A DNA stretch of 5,538 nucleotides from Deltaproteobacteria bacterium. Its GTDB lineage: Bacteria; Desulfobacterota; Desulfuromonadia; Geobacterales; Pseudopelobacteraceae. The DNA lies in the NCBI GenBank assembly GCA_030654645.1, contig JAURXC010000178.1, positions 1 to 5,538 on the forward strand, in the 5' to 3' direction. The notes beneath the pieces were generated by a model, which was not told the origin of the DNA, ran no database searches, and worked only from the letters and a program-made list of their open reading frames with translations. The first letter of the stretch is position 1. Each line of letters starts with the position of its first letter. The position numbers and the translations under genes are program-made. Of this stretch, positions 1 through 4,392 are shown piece after piece.

Positions 1-1267
1 GAAAACGCAAACGGCGGGTGGAGGTATCCAGCGTGGCAAAGAGCAGATCCTCGGTAAAGACATCGCTCTTGGTCAGCGCATTCAGCAGGGTCGATTTACC
101 GGCATTGGTATAGCCGACGATCGAGATGATCGGCACTCCGGCCTTGATCCGCTGCTGGCGACGCTGGTCACGCCCACGGGAAAGCTCCTTCAGCTCCCGC
201 TCCAGGCTGGCGATCCGGTCCCGGATGCGGCGACGGTCGGTTTCCAACTTGGTTTCGCCCGGTCCGCGCCCGCCGATGCCCCCCATCAGGCGCGACATCT
301 GCACCCCACGTCCGGTCAGGCGCGGCAACAGGTATTTCAGCTGGGCCAGCTCCACCTGCACCTTGCCGTCCAGCGTCTTTGCCCGCCGGGCAAAGATATC
401 CAGGATCAGCTGGCTGCGGTCGATGACCTTCAGTTCGGTCATGGCCGAGATGCTGCGAATCTGGGCCGGGGTAAGCTCCTGATCAAAAATCAGCATGCTG
501 GCGCCATGCTGCAGAGCCCGGATGACCACGTCACGCATCTTCCCCTCCCCCATCAGGAAACGCGGGTTGAGACTGCGCGGCCGCTGGATGAACTCGTCCA
601 GCGCTTCAACCTGGGCGGTGCGGGCCAACTCCCGCAATTCGGCCATCGAGTCCTCTGCCTCCTGGCGGGTGCCGCTGGTAGTGACCGAGATCAGGATGGC
701 CCTCTCCAGGGCATTAGCAGCCTTTGTCGTCGTGCGGGCCGCCTTCTCCAGATCGGCTTCCAGCTCGTCGATAAAATGCACGCAGTCCAGATCGATCCGG
801 TCAAACAGCTTGACCGGCTCAACGATCGTGCTTGCGCCACGCTGGTCGGGAGATAGCCAGGCCAGCTGGGCCGAGATCTGCTGCCGGCCGGGCGTAAACA
901 TCAGTGTTGCCAGCAGATCCAGCCGCAGCAGTGAAAGGTCGGTCAGGTCATCTTCGCTGACCGGCTCGTTTTTCAGATGGGTATGGATCAGGCGCAGGCC
1001 GCGCATGACACGCCGGCCCAGCGGATAGTCACGCAGCTCGGGGATCACCAGTCCCTTCTCATCCCCGACGATCACGTATTCCACGATTCCGGAACGATTG
1101 ACAAGAATGGCGATCTGGCGGCGCAGATCATTGGAAAGTTCGACAAGACGGGTGGCAAGTTCGTGGGAACATATTTCTGCGGGGAGCACGCGCCTGCGGT
1201 ACAGACGTTCCAGTGCCTGTATCTGACTGGACTTCAAACCTGCTAGATTACCGAATGGTTCTTTGAT
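1..1267 (-). CDS. hflX: HflX ribosome-associated GTPase, 3' end cut by window edge
   Basis: HflX is a cytoplasmic P-loop GTPase that binds the large ribosomal subunit and helps split or rescue stalled 70S ribosomes under stress. The 422 visible residues show, in order: a family-unusual N-terminal extension (about 1-185); the HflX N-terminal domain (about 188-325); the glycine-rich linker with GGRGPGETKLETDRR at about 332-346; a charged helix; and the start of the G domain with the P-loop GYTNAGKS at 385-392 and the switch I segment ATLDTSTRR near 411-419. G3, G4 and the C-terminus lie outside the window. In E. coli the P-loop is near residue 205, so about 180 residues are extra here, as I recall for Geobacter-type HflX. 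There is no ATG at the 5' end. I place the start at an ATC codon (1267-1265) because GGAG lies 7 nt upstream, an in-frame TAA lies eight codons before it, and the peptide from there (KEPFGNLAGLKSSQ) fits the family N-terminus. A TTG at 1237-1235 is the conventional alternative but has a poorly spaced ribosome site. The gene lies 77 bp downstream of fabI, probably in the same transcript. Confidence 0.93.
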   Translation of the reverse strand, partial: MKEPFGNLAGLKSSQIQALERLYRRRVLPAEICSHELATRLVELSNDLRRQIAILVNRSGIVEYVIVGDEKGLVIPELRDYPLGRRVMRGLRLIHTHLKNEPVSEDDLTDLSLLRLDLLATLMFTPGRQQISAQLAWLSPDQRGASTIVEPVKLFDRIDLDCVHFIDELEADLEKAARTTTKAANALERAILISVTTSGTRQEAEDSMAELRELARTAQVEALDEFIQRPRSLNPRFLMGEGKMRDVVIRALQHGASMLIFDQELTPAQIRSISAMTELKVIDRSQLILDIFARRAKTLDGKVQVELAQLKYLLPRLTGRGVQMSRLMGGIGGRGPGETKLETDRRRIRDRIASLERELKELSRGRDQRRQQRIKAGVPIISIVGYTNAGKSTLLNALTKSDVFTEDLLFATLDTSTRRLRF

Positions 1268-1274
1268 AGTGAGA

Positions 1275-1278
1275 CTCC
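1275..1278 (-). promoter_or_regulatory. Shine-Dalgarno site that points to an ATC start for hflX
   Basis: On the minus strand GGAG (inside the palindrome CTCCGGAG, 1275-1282) is followed by 7 nt and then ATC at 1267-1265, which opens the hflX frame. The spacing is ideal. No ATG, GTG or TTG lies nearby in frame; the first TTG is 30 nt farther on, with only a weak GCAGG 2-3 nt before it. The site therefore decides the start, although ATC initiation is rare in bacteria and is an inference here. Confidence 0.55.
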
Positions 1279-1344
1279 GGAGAAATTTAAGTTATGGTCG
1301 ATCCTGAAAGATCAGTTAAGCAGGCGATCCGTGTCTCGGACGGC

Positions 1345-2112
1345 CTAGATTCCGATCACATTGTAGCCACCATCCACGTAATGGATCTCGCCGGTGACAC
1401 CGCTGGACAGGTCACTGCAGAGGTAAAGCGCCGAACGGGCCACATCCTCCTGGGTGACGTTGCGACGCAGCGGAGCCTTTTCTTCGACATGATTCAGAAT
1501 CTGGATGAAACCGTTCACTCCGGCGGCGGCCAGGGTGCGGATCGGACCGGCCGAAATGCCGTTTACCCGGATGCCTTCCGGGCCCAGGGCTTCAGCCAGA
1601 TAGCGCACCGAAGCTTCCAGCGCGGCTTTGGCGACCCCCATCACATTGTAGCTGGGGAACACCTTGACCGCTCCGTAATAGCTGAGCGTCAGCGCGGCTG
1701 CATTGCGACCCTGCATCATCGCCTGCCCCTCTTTCAGCAGCGCCATGAACGAATAGACACTGATATCCATCGCGGTGGCAAACCCCTCGCGGGTGGTATT
1801 GACGATGGTTCCCTTCAACTCTTCCTTGTTTGCAAAAGCGATCGCATGGATGATGATGTCCACACCGTCCCAGATTTTGCCAAGCTCGGAGAATACATTC
1901 CTGATCTCATCATCGTTGGTTACATTGCAGGGCAGGACCGCGGCGGCATTGATCGATTCCGCCAAAGGCCGCACCCGTTTCTCCAGGGCCTCTCCGGCAT
2001 AGGTTACGGCCACTTCGGCTCCCTGCTCGTGAAACAGCCTGGCAATCGCCCAGGCTATGCTCTTATCGTTTGCAACGCCGAAGATCAGCGCTTTTTTGCC
2101 TTGAAGTAACAT
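1345..2112 (-). CDS. fabI: Enoyl-[acyl-carrier-protein] reductase FabI
   Basis: FabI catalyses the last step of each type II fatty-acid elongation cycle, reducing trans-2-enoyl-ACP with NAD(P)H; it is cytoplasmic and is the target of triclosan. The 255-residue length is normal for the family. The Rossmann nucleotide-binding segment GVANDKSIAWAIA is at 12-24, and HAIAFANKEEL is at 89-99. The catalytic set is Y145, Y155 and K162 within SYYGAVKVFPSYNVMGVAK, equivalent to E. coli Y146, Y156 and K163. The substrate loop ISAGPIRTLAAAG and the terminal CSDLSSGVTGEIHYVDGGY block are intact. The residue at E. coli Gly93 is Ala92 here, as in Bacillus and Staphylococcus type FabI; changes at this site affect triclosan sensitivity in E. 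coli. ATG at 2112 is the only sensible start, with GGAG 10 nt upstream (2123-2126). The gene sits 80 bp after the small membrane protein gene and 77 bp before hflX, same strand, without a visible terminator between them. Confidence 0.97.
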   Translation of the reverse strand: MLLQGKKALIFGVANDKSIAWAIARLFHEQGAEVAVTYAGEALEKRVRPLAESINAAAVLPCNVTNDDEIRNVFSELGKIWDGVDIIIHAIAFANKEELKGTIVNTTREGFATAMDISVYSFMALLKEGQAMMQGRNAAALTLSYYGAVKVFPSYNVMGVAKAALEASVRYLAEALGPEGIRVNGISAGPIRTLAAAGVNGFIQILNHVEEKAPLRRNVTQEDVARSALYLCSDLSSGVTGEIHYVDGGYNVIGI

Positions 2113-2192
2113 CTTTCAACATCTCCATGTAAATATTATGATTATCCAGTGAAAAGTGCCAGTGGCCGACAACCGATTAACAGGCTGTAGGG

Positions 2193-2462
2193 TTACCGAA
2201 CGCCATCAGCGTGAGATTCACTCTCCGGAGCGGATACCGGCGAGACTGGTGCGGGAGTTTCCCTACCGGCGACATCCGGGGTGTTGCGCTGCAGGCCTGC
2301 TTCAAGTGCAGCCAAACGTTTTTCGATTCCTTCCAGCACTTCCAGTGTTCTGTCCTGCTTACCCTTGATTGCAAGCACTACAAACGGCATGATCAGCCAT
2401 ATCACCGCCAGGAACAGGCCGATGATGCTCATCATAACCATGAATCCGCCAAAAATCTCCAT
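2193..2462 (-). CDS. Small membrane-anchored coiled-coil protein, function unknown
   Basis: I do not recognise this 89-residue protein as a named family. The sequence shows a very hydrophobic N-terminal stretch (about residues 7-32, rich in Met, Ile, Leu and Val) that is long enough for one membrane span. It is followed by a basic segment (KGKQDR), then a short amphipathic helix with heptad-like Leu/Ile spacing (about 40-58, LEVLEGIEKRLAALEAGL), then a Pro/Ser/Glu-rich tail likely to be disordered (about 59-89). The basic residues directly after the span suggest the C-terminal part is cytoplasmic. Start at ATG 2462 is supported by GGGAG (2468-2472) 5 nt upstream and by the N-terminus being the membrane segment. 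It is the first gene of the minus-strand cluster, ahead of fabI, and has its own predicted promoter. The link to lipid synthesis is by position only. Confidence 0.75.
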   Translation of the reverse strand: MEIFGGFMVMMSIIGLFLAVIWLIMPFVVLAIKGKQDRTLEVLEGIEKRLAALEAGLQRNTPDVAGRETPAPVSPVSAPESESHADGVR

Positions 2463-2490
2463 GTGGTCTCCCGCAAAAATACTCTCTTCG

Positions 2491-2519
2491 TCTATATCAC
2501 GGCATCAGTAAAAAGTTAA
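2491..2519 (-). promoter_or_regulatory. Predicted sigma70-type promoter of the minus-strand cluster
   Basis: Reading the minus strand, TTAACT (2519-2514) matches the -35 consensus at four of six positions. A 17-nt spacer separates it from TATAGA (2496-2491), a strong -10 match. The start point would be near 2484, leaving a leader of about 20 nt that includes the GGGAG ribosome site of the small membrane protein gene. No palindromic operator is visible next to it, which fits constitutive expression. Confidence 0.6.
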
Positions 2520-2574
2520 GGTGATATTTTACTGTATACCGCTGGTCGGGAACTCTTAAGCAAATCATAAAAGT

Positions 2575-2588
2575 TTGACCGGGGTCAT
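2575..2588. promoter_or_regulatory. Crp/Fnr-family operator upstream of the Fe-S/hemerythrin operon
   Basis: TTGACCGGGGTCAT is an inverted repeat: TGACC and GGTCA are perfect arms separated by 2 nt, and in Fnr register it reads TTGAC-N4-GTCAT. Crp/Fnr regulators use TTGAT-N4-ATCAA (Fnr, DNR) or TTGAC-N4-GTCAA-like sites (described for HcpR-type nitrosative-stress regulators in deltaproteobacteria), so this differs from the latter at one outer base. Its centre (2581.5) lies 41.5 bp before the start point predicted from the TATGCT box, the normal position of a class II activator. The regulator itself is not in the window; which family member binds is inference. Confidence 0.6.
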
Positions 2589-2610
2589 AATTATTTTTTA
2601 TCGACTGCGC

Positions 2611-2616
2611 TATGCT
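2611..2616 (+). promoter_or_regulatory. Predicted -10 element (TATGCT) of the plus-strand operon
   Basis: TATGCT matches four of six bases of TATAAT. A start about 7 nt downstream (near 2623) puts the upstream palindrome at -41.5 and gives a leader of about 23 nt ending in the strong ribosome site GGGGAGG (2634-2640), 5 nt before the first ATG. No good -35 hexamer lies 17 nt upstream, as expected for an activator-dependent promoter. TTGACC at 2575 could also serve as a -35, but its partner at 17 nt (TTATCG) is poor. Confidence 0.5.
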
Positions 2617-2645
2617 CCAATCATAAACGATGCGGGGAGGCAAAG

Positions 2646-2867
2646 ATGGAATTTAAAAACGGGCTCGGCGAAAAAGCAATACAGGACGTGATGGTCAGTT
2701 ACCCGGAAATCGGCGAAATACTGAACCGTTACGAGATCGGCTGTGTCACCTGCAAGGTAGGCATCTGCCTGCTGAAGGACGTGGTTGCGATCCACGGACT
2801 GTCCAAAGAGGATGAAACCAATATCGAACTGGAAATCAACAACCACCTGGTATCAAAAGGAGAATGA
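2646..2867 (+). CDS. Small DUF1858/ScdA_N-like cysteine protein
   Basis: A 73-residue protein resembling the small helical DUF1858 and ScdA_N (DUF542) domains. The segment PEIGEILNRYEIGCVTC (20-36) follows their 'Pro-Glu-x-x-x-Val/Ile-Leu-x-x-Tyr-Gly-Ile-x-Cys' pattern, and the later LLKDVVAIHGL matches the usual helix ending in a His-Gly-Leu. It carries three cysteines, C33, C36 and C41 (CxxC-x4-C), and His50, a likely metal, Fe-S or redox set. No signal peptide or membrane segment is seen, so it should be cytoplasmic. GGGGAGG 5 nt upstream fixes the ATG. Its stop overlaps the region of the next gene's ribosome site, so the two are translationally linked. In ScdA/RIC proteins a domain of this sort is fused in front of a hemerythrin domain; here the hemerythrin is a separate gene two positions downstream. 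The function is inferred from this parallel only. Confidence 0.85.
   Translation: MEFKNGLGEKAIQDVMVSYPEIGEILNRYEIGCVTCKVGICLLKDVVAIHGLSKEDETNIELEINNHLVSKGE
2857..2862 (+). promoter_or_regulatory. Ribosome site AAGGAG deciding the start of the Fe-S protein gene
   Basis: Two in-frame ATGs are available, at 2864 and 2870. AAGGAG ends 1 nt before the first and 7 nt before the second, so only ATG 2870 has workable spacing. The site lies inside the last codons of the preceding gene. Confidence 0.75.
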
Positions 2868-2869
2868 TC

Positions 2870-3322
2870 ATGGCAAATTTGGGATGCGGCTGCCCCGGCA
2901 GCATGGCAAGGGTTATCGAACGTGAAGAAACAGTAGCAACCAGCGTCAAAGCGGCCTCGGAACTCCGGCAGTGGCCGGTACAACTGCACCTGGTGCCCCC
3001 CACGGCGCCCTACTTCCAGGATGCGGACATCCTGATCTGTGCCGATTGCGTGGCTTATGCGATGGGCAGCACCCATCAGGATCTGCTGAAAGGAAAGGCA
3101 CTGGCGATCGCCTGCCCCAAACTGGACGACACAACCACCTATGTAGACAAAATGGCCCATATCTTCAGCGCCAACAACATCAAAAGCGTCACAGTCGCAA
3201 TCATGGAGGTCCCCTGCTGTCGCGGACTGGACATCATGGTCCGCGAAGCACTTGAGAAAAGCGGCAAACTGATTCCGTTCGAGGCGATCATAGTCGGCAT
3301 CAACGGAGAACGGAGGAACTGA
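2870..3322 (+). CDS. Multi-cysteine protein, putative Fe-S binding, CGC-type
   Basis: A 150-residue cytoplasmic protein of a family found in strict anaerobes. As I recall, its members are often annotated as iron-sulfur or 'ferredoxin' proteins because many carry an N-terminal 4Fe-4S ferredoxin domain. Here that domain is absent and replaced by a short glycine-cysteine N-terminus (C6-G-C8-P-G-S). The conserved body follows: ELRQWPVQLHLVPP (31-44), APYFQDADILICADC (46-60, C57 and C60), CPKLDD (82-87) and MEVPCCRGL (112-120, C116 and C117). Seven cysteines in total suggest metal or cluster binding, but no classical CxxCxxCxxxC ferredoxin motif exists. The Asp-rich and hydrophobic strand pattern suggests an alpha/beta fold. 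The start at 2870 is chosen by ribosome-site spacing. The stop TGA shares its A with the hemerythrin ATG (TGATG), so the two are co-translated. The biochemical activity is unknown to me. Confidence 0.85.
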   Translation: MANLGCGCPGSMARVIEREETVATSVKAASELRQWPVQLHLVPPTAPYFQDADILICADCVAYAMGSTHQDLLKGKALAIACPKLDDTTTYVDKMAHIFSANNIKSVTVAIMEVPCCRGLDIMVREALEKSGKLIPFEAIIVGINGERRN

Positions 3323-3870
3323 TGAAAACCGATATCACGACGGCACTGGTCAACGAGCACAAGCTGATCCTGCGCATGATCGCACTGCTTGAACGCAACG
3401 CAGCCAGAAGCGCTGCCGGCGCATACGGCAACTGGCGCTTCTACCTGGATGGTGTAGACTTCATCCGCAACTACGCCGATCGCTTCCATCACGCAAAGGA
3501 AGAGGACGTGCTGTTCGAAGCGCTGATCAAAAACGGCATGCCGCGCGAGAACAGCCCAATCGCCGCGATGCTGATGGAACATGACCAGGGCAGGGCGTAC
3601 GTACGAGCAATGGAATCGGCGGCCCTGGACGCGCTGGCCGGAAAAGAAGTTGACCTGGAAGCACTGGGCGGGAATGCGCGGGCCTATGTGGAACTCCTGC
3701 GTGAACATATCGGCAAGGAGGATGGAATCCTCTACCCGCTTGCCGAACGGGTCATAGCTGATACACTGAGGGAAGAAATCGTAGCAGGTTATGCCGCGGC
3801 GGAAGCCCGTACCGCTGAAGACTTCAGCGACCGCTACCTGGCACTGGTGCAAAGCTACGAAAACGAGTAG
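3322..3870 (+). CDS. Hemerythrin-like (HHE) diiron protein
   Basis: A 182-residue four-helix hemerythrin-like protein. Expected diiron ligands are visible on successive helices: H13 (NEHKLI), H57 with E61 (HHAKEED, an H-x3-E pair; H56 is adjacent), H87 (MEHDQGR) and H129 with E133 (HIGKED, a second H-x3-E pair). Proteins of this class bind O2 or NO, or donate iron for cluster repair (RIC/YtfE/ScdA). There is no signal peptide, so it should be cytoplasmic. The last 40 residues form a further helix (AERVIADTLREEIVAGYAAAEA) beyond the core. Start ATG 3322 overlaps the previous stop, with GGAGG (3312-3316) 5 nt upstream. It lacks the N-terminal ScdA_N domain that RIC proteins have, but a similar small domain is encoded separately at the head of the operon. 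The hemerythrin assignment is firm; the stress-repair role is inference from context. Confidence 0.93.
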   Translation: MKTDITTALVNEHKLILRMIALLERNAARSAAGAYGNWRFYLDGVDFIRNYADRFHHAKEEDVLFEALIKNGMPRENSPIAAMLMEHDQGRAYVRAMESAALDALAGKEVDLEALGGNARAYVELLREHIGKEDGILYPLAERVIADTLREEIVAGYAAAEARTAEDFSDRYLALVQSYENE

Positions 3871-3879
3871 TGAAACAAA

Positions 3880-3885
3880 AGGGGG
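3880..3885 (+). promoter_or_regulatory. Ribosome site AGGGGG deciding the PAS gene start
   Basis: A GTG at 3870 overlaps the hemerythrin stop codon and is in frame, but has no good ribosome site. AGGGGG lies 5 nt before ATG 3891, favouring this later start and a 20-nt intergenic gap. Confidence 0.65.
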
Positions 3886-3890
3886 TTGCC

Positions 3891-4328
3891 ATGCATGATT
3901 CACAATCACAGGAATGGCTCTGCAACAGGATTGTCGCCGGAATCGGTGATGCGGTCATGTACTCCGACCGGCAGGGAATCATCAGATACTGGAATGCCGC
4001 CGCTGAAAAGATGTTCGGTTACAGCGCAGCGGAAGCCTTGGGACAGTCCCTGGACCTGATCATCCCCGAGAACCTGCGCGGGCGCCACTGGGAAGGCTAC
4101 TATCGCGTGATGGAGAGCGGTAGCAGCCGCTACAGCATCGATTTACTGTCGGCGCCGGCACTGCGTAAAGACGGCACGCGGCTATCGACCGAGTTTTCAA
4201 TGGCGCTGATCCGGGATGACGACGGCGGCATGCTGGGGGTTGCCGCCGTGATTCGCGACGTTAGCGCACGCTGGCAGCGCGAACGGGAACTGAAGGAACG
4301 GATCCGCGTACTGGAGGCACGCCCGTAG
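3891..4328 (+). CDS. Single PAS-domain protein, putative sensor subunit
   Basis: A 145-residue protein made almost wholly of one PAS domain (about 12-126). Landmarks are GIGDAVMYSDRQGIIRYWNAAAEKMFGY (17-44), the EALGQSLDLIIPENLR helix region, LRKDGTRLSTEFSMALIRD (91-109) and the closing GVAAVIRDVSARWQRERE. A short charged helix (127-144) follows, of the type that normally links PAS to an output domain. No kinase, cyclase or helix-turn-helix domain is present. His66 in RGRHWEGYY aligns by eye with the proximal haem histidine of FixL (SRHDSYISRY), but the position of FixL's distal Arg is a Leu here (about 86), and His is also seen here in PAS domains not known to bind haem. The gene is fourth in the operon, so it may sense a gas, redox state or flavin for the same stress. 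It ends at a TAG that belongs to a dispersed repeat, so the C-terminus may have been shortened. Confidence 0.88.
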   Translation: MHDSQSQEWLCNRIVAGIGDAVMYSDRQGIIRYWNAAAEKMFGYSAAEALGQSLDLIIPENLRGRHWEGYYRVMESGSSRYSIDLLSAPALRKDGTRLSTEFSMALIRDDDGGMLGVAAVIRDVSARWQRERELKERIRVLEARP

Positions 4329-4365
4329 GGGCGAACCTTGTGTTCGCCCTGTCTTGTGTTCGCCC
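4325..4365. repeat. Dispersed palindromic repeat (GGGCGAAC hairpin) with partial tandem copy
   Basis: GGGCGAAC (4329-4336) pairs with GTTCGCCC (4342-4349) around a 5-nt loop. A 13-nt arm, CTTGTGTTCGCCC, occurs twice (4337-4349 and 4353-4365), a 16-bp-period partial duplication, so two alternative hairpins are possible. On the minus strand the core translates as GEHKVRPYG, a peptide that I recall recurring as a spurious ORF end in Geobacter-like and other genomes because this element is widely dispersed. It lies between convergent genes and could act in transcript termination or 3'-end protection, but there is no T-tract, so an intrinsic terminator is not supported. Being a dispersed repeat is knowledge-based; the window holds only one locus. 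Confidence 0.7.
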
Positions 4366-4392
4366 ATGCCATGGCAGATCGCACATACACCA

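Noticed and set aside
126..1246. Several plus-strand open frames across the first 1.2 kb
   Set aside because: They are Arg/Ser-rich antisense translations of hflX; the minus strand reads continuously through HflX motifs including the P-loop.
1268..1344. Terminator or attenuator between fabI and hflX (GATC-CTGAAA-GATC palindrome near 1300)
   Set aside because: The arms are only 4 bp and there is no T-tract; read-through is more likely.
1294..2109. A 271-codon plus-strand open frame opposite fabI
   Set aside because: It is the antisense shadow of fabI, whose full set of catalytic motifs is on the minus strand; the plus frame has low-complexity His/Asp/Gly-rich composition and no recognisable domain.
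2113..2192. Possible internal promoter before fabI (TAATCATAATATT region)
   Set aside because: The region is AT-rich with -10-like hexamers, but no -35 partner at 16-18 nt is convincing, and TGGCAC there lacks the second half of a sigma54 site.
2864..2872. Upstream ATG 2864 as start of the Fe-S protein gene
   Set aside because: Its ribosome site would be 1 nt away; ATG 2870 has 7-nt spacing.
3139..3909. A 256-codon minus-strand open frame opposite the hemerythrin gene
   Set aside because: The plus strand encodes a clear hemerythrin with all ligands, ribosome sites and overlaps; the antisense frame has no domain features.
4329..4365. Intrinsic terminator between the convergent genes
   Set aside because: The hairpin is good, but neither strand has a following T-run, so it is listed only as a repeat.
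4337..4365. CRISPR-like direct repeats
   Set aside because: There are only two 13-nt copies with a 3-nt gap; no array or spacers.
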